NCBI RefSeq assembly: GCF_000470655.1 | Contig: NC_021921.1 | Location: 930,001 to 994,000 of the forward strand | DNA from: Halorhabdus tiamatea SARL4B | GTDB lineage: Archaea; Halobacteriota; Halobacteria; Halobacteriales; Haloarculaceae | DNA: 64,000 nt | Direction: 5' to 3' | Shown: piece by piece, positions 49,808 to 59,597 of the stretch | How the letters are laid out: each line of letters opens with the position of its first letter | How positions within the stretch are numbered: position 1 is the stretch's first letter | The notes under the pieces: model-generated | What the model was told of the DNA's origin: nothing | Databases searched by the model: none | What the model saw: the letters and a program-made list of their open reading frames with translations, nothing else | Program-made: the position numbers and the translations under genes

Positions 49808-51616
49808 TCACCCACTCCGCGACTGAATCGCATACAGCTCCGCATACTGCCCGCCTTGGTCGATTAACTCCTCGTGTTCCCCAGTCTCGACAATCTTGCC
49901 TTCATCCACCGAGTAAATGCGGTTGGTGTTCTTCACCGTTGAGAGCCGATGAGCGATCCCGATCATCGCGTAGTCGCGCTCCATGTTTTCGATGGACTGC
50001 TGGACTTTTTTCTCCAGATTAGAGTCAAGATCGCTTGTCGCCTCGTCTAGCACCAGTACGTCGGCGTCTTTCAACAGCGCCCGAGCAAGTGCCACTCGCT
50101 GGCGCTGTCCACCCGACAGTCGGACGCCATCATCGCCAAGTTGCGTCTCGTATCCCTCTGGCAGGTCATCGAAGAACTCGTCTACTTTAGCGATCCGAAC
50201 TACACGATCCAACTCTTCCTCAGAGACATTCCGATTGCCGATCGTCAGGTTATACCGCAGAGTGTCATTGAAGATGAACGGATCCTGCCGCACGACGGCA
50301 ATCCGCGAGCGCCACTCGTTGATATCCATCTCGTGGATCGACCGACCGTTCGCCCGAATTACTCCGGAATCAGGTTCATACATCCGAACCAACAATGAGA
50401 CGATCGTTGATTTGCCGGCTCCAGATTGGCCGACGAACCCAATGAACTCTCCTTTTTCGAACTCGAAGGATACTCCAGAGATTGCATCATCTTCCTGCCC
50501 CTCGTAAGAGAACCGCGCGTCGTCAAACTCGACCGTCTGGACCTCGTCAGGAACCGCCTCTGATTCGTCTGTTGGTTCGGTATTCCGCGCAAGTTCGTCG
50601 ATAAACTGCTGCGTTCGAACGAGGTGAGGCAGATTGTTCTCAATCCTGTAGAATTTCGAGTTCAACCCGCTTGCTTTCGGCCCAAGTCGGAACATCGCGA
50701 ACAGAAACACACCGAGCGCCCCGAGCGAGAGATTTGCGAACGTGAGCGCGACGTAAATCAGCACGAACACTGAGATCGCGGTCAATAGATTGTAGAAGTT
50801 CTGGATCGCCTGCTCGTTGCGTCGCATCCTGATACTCGAACTGGCATACTGATTCACCGCATCGAGAAAGTCATCGAAGAGTTCGCTTTTCAGTCCGAAC
50901 AACTTGGTATCACGGATCCCCTGTGTCCCGGCCTGGGCAGCCTGTTGGACCTCCTCGTTCGCATCTGCGACCTCGTCACCGAGGTCGTATCCCGACTCAA
51001 TAATGAACCGGAACAACACAGCAAACCCACCGAGGATTATTACTGCAAAGAGCGTGAGAAACGGTGCGATGACCAACGCCAGCAAGAGATACATCAGCGT
51101 CAGGAACCCCTGTTCGATGAAATTGATCACGAACCGAATCGTCCGCCCCGCGTATTCAGACTGTGTGACAATAGCGTTCAGGATATCGTCAGATCCCTCC
51201 TGATCGAAGTACTCGATTCGTGCATCCAGTGCATGATCGAACGACTCCCGTTGAAGATATCGAGTATAATCAATCGACAGCGCACTCTGCATCCACCGCA
51301 CGAAGAAAGTTAACGTCCACCGCGCGGTTAGCACGGCACTTACCCCGACAACGACGAACCCCAGCGTAAACGGAATCCCCAGGAACTTGTAAACCCGCAC
51401 AAACGCCAGCATGATGCCGTCAGCCTGTTGGGCCGGATCACCCGACGATTGCACGATCTCGACAATGGGAAGGATAAAACCAAGGCCAACGCCTTCCAGT
51501 AGTGCCGCGAAGACTCCACCAAAGATGATCGCCACAATGAGACGAGGCCGGTATTTGGCAACCCGGATCAGGGCCCGGAGTTGCTCGCGCCGACCGATGT
51601 TTTCAGTGTCGCTCAT
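49808..51616 (-). CDS. ABC exporter, half-transporter of the MsbA/PglK type
   Basis: 602 residues from ATG 51616 (MSDTENIGRREQLRAL). Six membrane segments in residues 1-330, then an ATP-binding domain with Walker A GQSGAGKST, signature LSGGQRQR, Walker B VLVLDEATS and the H-loop IAHRLST. It is 65 bp upstream of the NeuA-PseG gene on the same strand. No Wzx-type flippase is seen in the window, so flipping of a lipid-linked glycan (as PglK does) is a reasonable inference. GC-rich, unlike the genes behind it. Confidence 0.85.
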   Translation of the reverse strand: MSDTENIGRREQLRALIRVAKYRPRLIVAIIFGGVFAALLEGVGLGFILPIVEIVQSSGDPAQQADGIMLAFVRVYKFLGIPFTLGFVVVGVSAVLTARWTLTFFVRWMQSALSIDYTRYLQRESFDHALDARIEYFDQEGSDDILNAIVTQSEYAGRTIRFVINFIEQGFLTLMYLLLALVIAPFLTLFAVIILGGFAVLFRFIIESGYDLGDEVADANEEVQQAAQAGTQGIRDTKLFGLKSELFDDFLDAVNQYASSSIRMRRNEQAIQNFYNLLTAISVFVLIYVALTFANLSLGALGVFLFAMFRLGPKASGLNSKFYRIENNLPHLVRTQQFIDELARNTEPTDESEAVPDEVQTVEFDDARFSYEGQEDDAISGVSFEFEKGEFIGFVGQSGAGKSTIVSLLVRMYEPDSGVIRANGRSIHEMDINEWRSRIAVVRQDPFIFNDTLRYNLTIGNRNVSEEELDRVVRIAKVDEFFDDLPEGYETQLGDDGVRLSGGQRQRVALARALLKDADVLVLDEATSDLDSNLEKKVQQSIENMERDYAMIGIAHRLSTVKNTNRIYSVDEGKIVETGEHEELIDQGGQYAELYAIQSRSG

Positions 51617-51834
51617 TGAGTAATGGATTCTCCGCCTCGGAGTATATATTCGTTGATCCAACGACAGACGACAAAATCCCAAGGCCAGAAATCACCTGAA
51701 CGCTCGAACAAGTCCTGAAGGGGTTTGTCCGGGCAATACCGCGCTGTAGTGGTGTTACACTGCCCACGACGGTACCCCAAGGTCGAGATCTCGATCGCAC
51801 TACGAGATCCACTCAATTGCCGATACTCACACAC
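51613..51834 (-). CDS. Small Cys-containing ORF between orc1 and the ABC exporter
   Basis: 73 residues from GTG 51834, in frame with and just behind the orc1 stop. CIRCGVC precedes or starts the frame, with later Cys (RGQCNTTTARYCPDKP) and a W-rich end (FWPWDFVVCRWINEYI). It overlaps the ABC exporter start by 4 bp, which favours its being real. I do not know the family; it may be a fragment of a larger cysteine-rich protein. Confidence 0.35.
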   Translation of the reverse strand: MCEYRQLSGSRSAIEISTLGYRRGQCNTTTARYCPDKPLQDLFERSGDFWPWDFVVCRWINEYILRGGESITQ

Positions 51835-51852
51835 CCCGCACCGAATGCACTC

Positions 51853-53061
51853 TCAGCTTGGCTCAGAGTTTTCAAGGGCTTTCACCACGATATCAGGATC
51901 GCGCAGTAGTCGGTGCTCTAGATAACTCCCTTCACCCTGGCCACCACCAGTGTGGTTGGATTCCGTCACACCTAGGAATGCCTGCTCCTTGAGTAGACGG
52001 TACACACGATCTTCGGAGAGCGGTGTCGCATCCTCACGCTCTACAATTCGCGTATACAGATCGTATATTCGGTGTGTGCGAAACGCCTCTTGTTCAGGAT
52101 TATTGGCAGTCAACAGCGCCAGTGCGTGCAAGATGTGTTTGACGTGTGGCGTCGTCCCACTCACAAGTTTCTGGAAGCGATTAATCTCGGCCTGTTGGAC
52201 GGCGTCATCGACGTGCTCGACCGACACCGTGTCCAATCCCTGCTTCTCGGCGAGCCGACCCGCCTCGTACAGCGTATCCACGGCCTTCCGTGCATCCCCG
52301 TGCTCTTTCGCGGCGAGGGCAGCAACCTTCGGGATGACGTCGCCATCAAGCACGTCATCCGCAAACGCGTCGGTACGATGCTCCAAAATCGCACGGAGTT
52401 GTCCAGCGTCGTACGGATCGAAAATGAGTTCGTTGTCCTGAAGACTCGAGTCGATTCGCTCGTTGAGTCGCTCTCGGTACTCAATCTTGTTACTGATGCA
52501 GATCGCTCCAACGTGCGCATCCACTTTGCCACTCTCGCGGGCACGTGAGAGGCTTCGCAGCAGTTCATCGTCGTCTAGTTTGTCGATTTCATCGAGAATA
52601 ACCACAAAGACAGCCACCTGAAACTCGTTGAGAAGTTCCCACACGATATCGCGATAGTCAGATGCGGCGATCCCGACCCTGGGAACGTCCGTCTCCGTAT
52701 CAAGCCTGGAGACCAGTTCCCGGGCCATCTCGCGACTGGCTTTCGCCTCTGTTTGATAGTCTGAACAATCGACGTAGGCGTATGCCAAAGAGACGTCGTT
52801 TGTTTTTGCCTCCTCGTGAGCTTCCCGAGTCACACACCGCGCAACGAGTGATTTTCCTGTGCCCGTCTTCCCATAGATGATCGTTGTCTCCGGTGGCCCA
52901 CCAACCGTGGCTGGACCGAGCGCGGCCCCGATCGCATTGATCTCCTCGTCACGGCCGACGACACGTTCGAGATCGGGGACATGACCCACGCGCAAGAGTT
53001 CCCGGTTCGCAAAGACACTTCCCGTTTCGAAGATCCCATCCGTCTCCCCGGAGTCGAACAT
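51853..53061 (-). CDS. orc1: Orc1/Cdc6 replication initiator
   Basis: 402 residues. AAA+ domain: Walker A IIYGKTGTGKSLVAR (about 61-75), Walker B FVVILDEIDKLDD (about 152-164), sensor ISNKIEYRERL; then a C-terminal winged helix (about 310-400: LTANNPEQEAFRTHRIYDLY...). Binds origin recognition boxes and loads the MCM helicase. It is one of several orc1 paralogues usual in haloarchaea; such extra copies often sit on laterally acquired islands next to their own origin. The flank at 53062-53500 is the candidate origin. Confidence 0.9.
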   Translation of the reverse strand: MFDSGETDGIFETGSVFANRELLRVGHVPDLERVVGRDEEINAIGAALGPATVGGPPETTIIYGKTGTGKSLVARCVTREAHEEAKTNDVSLAYAYVDCSDYQTEAKASREMARELVSRLDTETDVPRVGIAASDYRDIVWELLNEFQVAVFVVILDEIDKLDDDELLRSLSRARESGKVDAHVGAICISNKIEYRERLNERIDSSLQDNELIFDPYDAGQLRAILEHRTDAFADDVLDGDVIPKVAALAAKEHGDARKAVDTLYEAGRLAEKQGLDTVSVEHVDDAVQQAEINRFQKLVSGTTPHVKHILHALALLTANNPEQEAFRTHRIYDLYTRIVEREDATPLSEDRVYRLLKEQAFLGVTESNHTGGGQGEGSYLEHRLLRDPDIVVKALENSEPS

Positions 53062-53516
53062 GTGAATATGTGGGATCTACTATATTATAAAACCACCGAC
53101 TATACAACGAGTGAAGAAAATATTATAGTCTAAACAACCGTGGAAGCAGCTTTTCAAAGGCTATTTTATATCTATTTTCCTCAGAATTCACACCAAACAC
53201 CGAGTGAAACACGCAGCACTCAAAATCCAATTAGCAGCAAATTCAAGAAGGCTTCTCAGATGAATTCTTAACACGGTTCACGTCGGAACGTGTCCTCGCC
53301 AATACACTCGTTGCGAGGTGTGTCTACACTCATTCGAATGGCTAAATCGCGAAGATACACTCGTTATGAGGGGTGTCTCAGCGCTATCGTGGTATAGCTA
53401 CAACTGCCAGAATATACAACAGGATTTAGGATACTATCGGTCATTGACAGGGAGGTGTCCGGAGAAACATTTCGAAAATGTGTTTCTGTGGCCTAACCAG
53501 TCCATTCCTGGCGGAC
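53062..53516. other. AT-rich orc1 flank with short repeats: possible replication origin
   Basis: Two 24-bp near-copies starting ATACACTCGTT and ending GTGTCT lie at 53302-53325 and 53355-53378 (21 of 24 bases equal by eye). An inverted CAACGAGTG is at 53105-53113 and ACCGAGTGAAAC at about 53198. The stretch 53080-53280 is AT-rich, like a duplex-unwinding element. Haloarchaeal origins lie beside orc1 and carry such repeats, but these are not the classic ORB sequence. Confidence 0.4.
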
Positions 53517-53624
53517 TGAAAGGGCGAGGGGCGCTCGCGAGTCGAAACGACGCAAGCACCACAGCGAACAATGTGAGCGAGGAGCGCAGCGAGTAGCAGG
53601 CCGCGAGCGGCCCGAGGGCTTTCA
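53517..53624. repeat. REP-like hairpin element beside the GT4 gene
   Basis: TGAAAG (53517) and CTTTCA (53619-53624) close imperfect GC-rich arms (GGGGCGCTCG and CGAGCGGCCC). Inside are GCAAGCACCACAGCGA and short GAGCG/CGCTC-type repeats similar to those at 63940-64000. A relative of the elements at 18338 and 63900; role unknown. Confidence 0.45.
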
Positions 53625-53648
53625 TCGTTGAACCAAGACTGACGCAGA

Positions 53649-54722
53649 TCACAACCCTTCCAGAACCTCAGTCGTCCTTGCAACCGTTTCCGTCCAGTCG
53701 AACGAGCCCGCAACAACAGAACGTGGATCCTCATACTCACCCCCAAGCATCGACTCCAACCCCGAAACAAACCCACCAACATCCCCGACCGAAACTGTCA
53801 CTCCAGCACCCTCTACCACAGGCGCGACCTGCTCCAGATTACTCACCACAACCGGCAACCCGGAAGCCATCGCCTCCAGCACGGTCCGTGGCAACCCCTC
53901 GGCTCGACTCGGCAACACGAGCACGTCCCCGGACCGATACACTTGCGGCATCTCCTCGTAAGGCACTTGCCCCAAGAACGTCACCTCATCGCCAGCCATC
54001 TCCTCTAAGTCCGACCGCATCGGCCCGTCGCCGACCATGTACAGTTTCCCGTCCAGCTCGTCAGGCAGCCGCGACACCGCCCGCACCGCGTCCTGGGGTC
54101 GCTTCCCCTCGACCAACCGCCCGACGAACAACACCACCGGCCCATCGTGATCGATCCGGTCACTCCCATCCCCTTCGGGCGTAAATCGCTCTGTATCCAC
54201 ACCGTTCGACACGACTTCGATCCGCGAGTCCACGCCGAACTCTCGAACCCGATCGCGATCCTCGTCAGTGTAACAGAACACCACGTCAGCTTGCTCAAAC
54301 GTCCACCGACCCACGCTCCGCAGGTACAGGTCGAACACCCACTCGGGAGCACTCTGGGAATACAGGCCGTGGTTCGTCAGCGCCAGCGGCACGTCCCCCA
54401 ATCGACGCCGTAGTGCGGCCAAGTTCGTCGAGAAGTACAGATGTGAGTGCGCATGCACTACGTCGAAATTATCCGCCGAGAAGAGATACCGTGCCAGCCC
54501 GGGACTGATGTCGTTCCCTAGCGCGGAAAGCGCAGGATCGTAGCGCACCACCGTGTACCCTGCACGCTCCTCGACGTGGGGAAGCGAGTCGTCGTGACGG
54601 ACGGTCGCCAGCGTGACGTCGTGGCCCATCGCGGCCTGGTCGCGACTCATCGCGTGGACGTGGTAGGTCCCGCCGCCGGGAACCTCGGGGTAGACTTTCT
54701 GGGCGACACGCAGGATACGCAT
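53649..54722 (-). CDS. GT4 family glycosyltransferase
   Basis: 357 residues from ATG 54722 (MRILRVAQKVYPEVPGGGTY). GT-B: VVHAHSHLYFSTNLAAL, VEVVSNGVDTERF, VLFVGRLVEGKRPQDAVRAV and donor site PSRAEGLPRTVLEAMASGLPVVVSN with E-x7-E. Transfers a sugar, substrate unknown. It belongs with the glycan genes by function but is separated from them by orc1. GC-rich. The frame is open to 54872, but the start chosen fits the family N-terminus. Confidence 0.88.
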   Translation of the reverse strand: MRILRVAQKVYPEVPGGGTYHVHAMSRDQAAMGHDVTLATVRHDDSLPHVEERAGYTVVRYDPALSALGNDISPGLARYLFSADNFDVVHAHSHLYFSTNLAALRRRLGDVPLALTNHGLYSQSAPEWVFDLYLRSVGRWTFEQADVVFCYTDEDRDRVREFGVDSRIEVVSNGVDTERFTPEGDGSDRIDHDGPVVLFVGRLVEGKRPQDAVRAVSRLPDELDGKLYMVGDGPMRSDLEEMAGDEVTFLGQVPYEEMPQVYRSGDVLVLPSRAEGLPRTVLEAMASGLPVVVSNLEQVAPVVEGAGVTVSVGDVGGFVSGLESMLGGEYEDPRSVVAGSFDWTETVARTTEVLEGL

Positions 54723-54804
54723 ACGTGGACATCCATACCCGGCAGAAAGAACATACCGGTTCGTACGCCGCACCTTTATACGATGCTGGGACCAAACTGT
54801 TGGT

Positions 54805-55104
54805 ATGACGACGATCGTTCGCGACGACGAGATCCGCGATGGGTCCCCACGGATAGCGGGGACGCGAATCACGGTCTTGGATTGTAAGCGACGCGTTATC
54901 GATCAGGACGAGGACCCACACGTCGTCGCCGGTGAGTACGAAATATCGATGACAGCGTTGTTTACCGCACTAGCGTACTACTACGAGCATCGCGAGGAAC
55001 TCGCGGATCGGGAGCACGCCTACGAGGCGGCACGTCAGGAAGGTGAGCGTCGAATCCAGACCCTTGTTTCGAACGGGGCCGAATCCATTGAACAGGCTGA
55101 TTGA
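54805..55104 (+). CDS. DUF433 antitoxin (intact pair)
   Basis: 99 residues. DUF433 core: DDEIRDGSPRIAGTRITVLDCKRRVIDQDEDPHVVAGEYEISMTALFTALAYYYEHREEL. Directly before the ATG is the imperfect palindrome ACCAA-ACTG-TTGGT (54791-54804), with a TATA-like tttata at 54774-54779: a likely autoregulated, leaderless promoter. The toxin gene follows after 6 bp. Confidence 0.82.
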   Translation: MTTIVRDDEIRDGSPRIAGTRITVLDCKRRVIDQDEDPHVVAGEYEISMTALFTALAYYYEHREELADREHAYEAARQEGERRIQTLVSNGAESIEQAD

Positions 55105-55110
55105 GTACCG

Positions 55111-55434
55111 ATGCAGATTCTCGCCGATACCAACGTCCCCGACGAGTACGTCTCCGCACTTCGTGGGGACGGACATACGGTCGTCTACAGCCGCGATATC
55201 ACGCAGCTAGGGCCAGAGGCGTCCGACGCTGCGATCACTGAATATGCCGAATCAGAAGGGTATGCCATCCTATCGACGGACGTCTCCGACTTCAGCGAGC
55301 GAGACGCGACAGTCCCAATCCTCGTCGCACCCCAGGACATGTCAGGTGGGGATGTGCGGGCCGCAGTCGCACGTCTGGCCGCCCTCCCGTTCGATCCTGC
55401 AGAGACGGAGCCGATTTGGCTCACTGGATTGTGA
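55111..55434 (+). CDS. DUF5615 PIN-like toxin (intact pair)
   Basis: 107 residues. MQILADTNVPDEYVSALRGDGHTVVYSRDITQLGPEASDAAITEYAESEGYAILSTDVSDF: the Mut7-C/DUF5615 PIN-like layout with Asp6 and the later S-T-D. Presumed ribonuclease held by the DUF433 partner upstream. It is an intact counterpart to the broken toxin at 18802, though the two are not close in sequence. Confidence 0.82.
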   Translation: MQILADTNVPDEYVSALRGDGHTVVYSRDITQLGPEASDAAITEYAESEGYAILSTDVSDFSERDATVPILVAPQDMSGGDVRAAVARLAALPFDPAETEPIWLTGL

Positions 55435-55604
55435 TCGTTGTCCAAGAGAGTCGGCGTCAGTGAGTAGCCAAGAGCGCACCTCGTCGTCCAATCGGACGTG
55501 ACCGAGCAACGCCACCGCCTGGTGCTGGCCGATCCCGAGGTAGACGCCATGTCACCTTCTACGGAACAACACCGAAGTTGACACCGCCGGAAAAGCCCAG
55601 CCAG

Positions 55605-55623
55605 AACGTTTATCGTTTCCAGT
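55605..55623 (+). promoter_or_regulatory. Shared promoter motif of the HTH/PIN-like pairs (copy 1)
   Basis: AACGTTTATCGTTTCCAGT, 39 bp before the HTH gene start. The same 19-mer with two changes lies at 59561-59579, 37 bp before the paralogous gene. Contains a TATA-like tttat plus palindrome-like AACG/CGTT, so promoter and operator probably overlap. Confidence 0.55.
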
Positions 55624-55643
55624 ATCCAAACTCCAAACAGACG

Positions 55644-56258
55644 ATGGGAACCGACCAAGAAAACGCGTACGTGCCCACCGACACCACGACCAGCGGAGCC
55701 GGACAGATCACGGAGCTGGGCCCAGTCGTTGACATGCTGGAGAAGCCACAGATGGCAGCCCTGTATACCGCAGCACGCGACACCATCTCGACAGTCCCCG
55801 AACTACAGGACCACGTCGAGTTGACGAAATCGACCGTCTACGAGTACGTTGCCGCCCTTCAGCGCGCCGGCCTGTTGAGTGAAGTCGAGACCGATGGTTC
55901 CGCGAAGAGTTACACGGCCCACGAGTTCACGGTGACACTCGAAGTTGATGGGATGGTCGTCGAGATCACACCGGACGTGGTCGAGGTCCTCTCCCACCAA
56001 CACTCGCTACCCGAGATCGAAGGCTTCCTCGAGCAGTATGGCCTGGGGACGCTCGCGGCGTTCATCGACCTTGCCTACGAACATGCTGCCGGTGAGGTGA
56101 CGACCCGGATGATCGCGGATATCCTTGACGTCTCCCGGGGCAGTGCCTACGATATGCTCGAACACGTCGGCCGGATTCTCGATATCGGAGACGAACCGAC
56201 GACCGACCACGCTACAGACCTCAGTGACGACGAACGTGATGCGCTGCTCGAACGATGA
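55644..56258 (+). CDS. HTH regulator (DUF7437-like), pair A
   Basis: 204 residues from ATG 55644. Two winged-helix-like regions: TAARDTISTVPELQDHVELTKSTVYEYVAALQRAGLL (about 41-80) and TTRMIADILDVSRGSAYDMLEHVGRIL (about 155-182). Between them is a beta section (YTAHEFTVTLEVDGMVVEITPDVV). Its stop overlaps the start of a PIN-like gene by 4 bp. Paralogue of 59598-60221. Probably antitoxin and autoregulator of pair A. Confidence 0.72.
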   Translation: MGTDQENAYVPTDTTTSGAGQITELGPVVDMLEKPQMAALYTAARDTISTVPELQDHVELTKSTVYEYVAALQRAGLLSEVETDGSAKSYTAHEFTVTLEVDGMVVEITPDVVEVLSHQHSLPEIEGFLEQYGLGTLAAFIDLAYEHAAGEVTTRMIADILDVSRGSAYDMLEHVGRILDIGDEPTTDHATDLSDDERDALLER

Positions 56259-56848
56259 CAAGCGGCGGACGAAAGCCCAATCAACGGTCTCGGTACACGG
56301 CCAACCTGGTCGATACGGGCGTCTTTCGTGCGATCGGCAAACCACCGAACGCACACTACGACGCACTCAAAGACGCCGCCGTGACTGCAGACACGATACT
56401 CCATCTTCCAGCAACGATCTACGAAGAACTCGGGGGATCCAGCGAGACAGATGAGTTTCCTGCTGGCAGCGACTACGTTGACGACGCAATTCGTGGGGGG
56501 TGGATAACGGTTGCTGAGCCACTTCCCGGTGCGCGAACCGACGACTACGAGGACGTGACCGCTCCAGTAGAACGATCACGGCATGACGCACACCAGGTCA
56601 TCGCCAATCTAACGAATCATCCGAAAACAGTCAACCAGTGGGACGATACAGCACTGGTCGGTCTCGCCGTACGTCTGTTCGAACAGAACGAGCGTATCCG
56701 GATTATCGTCCACACGACGGACCGTGCACTGTCGAAAGCTGTCCGCGTCGTGGTTCCCCACTATGGCTACTACGAGATCAAATGTCGATACTACCCGCCT
56801 CAGTCGGTCCAAGACCGTATCACGATGGGAGAGAAATTCACGTGGTAG
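56255..56848 (+). CDS. PIN-like protein, pair A
   Basis: 197 residues. PIN-type positions: TANLVDTGVFRAIG (first Asp), HLPATIYEELGG (Glu), NQWDDTALVGLAVRLFEQN (Asp pair) and IIVHTTDRALSKAV (last Asp). This order fits a PIN ribonuclease, although the overall sequence differs from VapC. Coupled to the HTH gene by a 4-bp overlap. Paralogue of 60237-60797, sharing VEQ/VERSR...YYEI-R-YYPP. Likely toxin; inferred. Confidence 0.72.
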   Translation: MTSGGRKPNQRSRYTANLVDTGVFRAIGKPPNAHYDALKDAAVTADTILHLPATIYEELGGSSETDEFPAGSDYVDDAIRGGWITVAEPLPGARTDDYEDVTAPVERSRHDAHQVIANLTNHPKTVNQWDDTALVGLAVRLFEQNERIRIIVHTTDRALSKAVRVVVPHYGYYEIKCRYYPPQSVQDRITMGEKFTW

Positions 56849-56859
56849 AGTGGTTGGCT

Positions 56860-58445
<1,586 letters not shown>

Positions 58446-58865
58446 TCAAGCGTCCGTCGGCACGATTTCGACGTCGAGTAGCTCGTGAATCGGTTGCTTG
58501 TCGAAATCGTTCGCATTGGCCGTTGCGAGCGTCCCACCGTGCCGACGTACTGTCGCCGCGACGAAAAGATCTCCCGTATCGAGTGCCGTCCCTGCGTTTT
58601 CAAGCAACGATCGGAGAGTCGCCGCCTGCAGACTCGTCCGGGTGTCGATCGGCGAGATCTCGTTGAGGACATCTTGCTCGAGCTGTCGAAGCTTCTCCCC
58701 CCGCTGTGACTGTGGATAGAAACTGAGAAACTCGTAGGCGACGAGCGACGAGATCCCCCAGGGCTCGGCATGCCGGCCCTGTAGATACTCGACGACGACG
58801 GGATCCGGATTCGGTCGCGCGAACTTCGCGAGGACGTCGTTGTCGAGGTAAAGCATCGACACCAC
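58446..58865 (-). CDS. vapC: VapC-type PIN toxin (second)
   Basis: 139 residues from 58865, or 136 from the ATG at 58856 (MLYLDNDVLAKFARP). Asp5 is in the LDNDV motif, Glu in VAYEFLSFY, then LDTGDLFVAATVRRHGGTLATANANDF with the last Asp positions. RNase role by family. It begins one base after the antitoxin's stop codon. TnpB copy 3 lies right behind its stop. Confidence 0.84.
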   Translation of the reverse strand: MVSMLYLDNDVLAKFARPNPDPVVVEYLQGRHAEPWGISSLVAYEFLSFYPQSQRGEKLRQLEQDVLNEISPIDTRTSLQAATLRSLLENAGTALDTGDLFVAATVRRHGGTLATANANDFDKQPIHELLDVEIVPTDA

Positions 58866-59111
58866 TCAGGACTGCTCCAGCTCAGTGTGCATCCCGTCGG
58901 TACGCTCGGCGAGCGAATCGGCGAGATCAGCACGCGCCTCTCGCATGTGTTCTTCGATGCCCTCGTCGGCGAACCCGGCCAGTGCCTCGACGTCTCCCTC
59001 AGTCCGGTCTACTGCGAGGCGTGCCAGCAACTCGTCGAACGTCTCGTCGGATCGCTTTACCGCTTCGAGTTTCCGTTTCGTCTCCTCGCTGATCCTGATC
59101 GAGCTACTCAT
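58866..59111 (-). CDS. vapB: VapB-type antitoxin (second)
   Basis: 81 residues from ATG 59111. The start SSSIRISEETKRKLEAVKRSDETFDELLARLAV is a short strand-helix-helix (RHH/DUF7557-like) domain; the remainder (IEEHMREARADLADSLAERT) is the toxin-binding helix. The frame is open upstream to 59228 without support. An immediately upstream palindrome marks its operator. Confidence 0.82.
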   Translation of the reverse strand: MSSSIRISEETKRKLEAVKRSDETFDELLARLAVDRTEGDVEALAGFADEGIEEHMREARADLADSLAERTDGMHTELEQS

Positions 59112-59114
59112 GTT

Positions 59115-59129
59115 GAATACAATGTATTC
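59115..59129. promoter_or_regulatory. Palindromic operator of the second vapBC
   Basis: GAATACA, A, TGTATTC: 7-bp perfect arms, 4 bp before the vapB start codon. Same placement as the operator of the first vapBC at 5632-5649 but a different sequence, so the two antitoxins should not cross-bind. Confidence 0.6.
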
Positions 59130-59560
59130 GAGGGTGGTAAAGCTACTGCTGATGGCGTGCCACCTCGCAAAGACACTCGATGTCAACTGCCACGGGCACG
59201 GTGGCCCGTGGCTTGTCAGTGGACTCACCGCGTCATGCCGAACTGTCTTGTTCGGTGTTCACGAGTCGGCATCCCTGACTTCGAGGGCCAGTTGACTGCG
59301 GCCCGTGATCGACGACAACTGTGGGCCGCCGACCACTAACAGAATGAAAGGATGCCAGTTTGATAAGAATTATGGACAGTTCGGCCAGTGTCGGCTTCCT
59401 CCCCGCCCACGGTGTTGACGCAAATCGAAGATTTGCGAAAGCCGAAAACCGTCGGTTTTCGGAAGGGCGGGGAATCCGCCTTGCTACCTAGTTTGAAAAT
59501 CGATGGTTGCAGAACTCATCAATTCATATATTTAACTAGGGAAGGAAGATCGTCTTTGCA
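59130..59560. other. Intergenic region with a solo IS end
   Basis: 59390-59474 is a structured IS end: outer TCCCCGCCC/GGGCGGGGA enclosing CAAATC/GATTTG and CCGAAAACC/GGTTTTCGG. GTCGGCTTCC before it is the complement of the GGAAGCCGAC found in the left end of TnpB copy 2. No tnpB remains here. Short GC-rich inverted repeats at 59195-59215 (CCACGGGC/GCCCGTGG) are also seen. Confidence 0.45.
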
Positions 59561-59579
59561 AACGTTTATGGTTTCTAGT
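59561..59579 (+). promoter_or_regulatory. Shared promoter motif of the HTH/PIN-like pairs (copy 2)
   Basis: AACGTTTATGGTTTCTAGT, 37 bp before the ATG at 59598. It matches the copy at 55605-55623 in 17 of 19 bases, while the bases around it differ. This points to retained function: a promoter with an operator for the HTH protein. Confidence 0.55.
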
Positions 59580-59597
59580 TTCGTAATCGTATACAAC

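Noticed and set aside
51853-53061. Orc1 as a sign of a plasmid replicon boundary
   Set aside because: No partition genes or plasmid-type Rep genes are seen; haloarchaeal chromosomes carry many orc1 copies.
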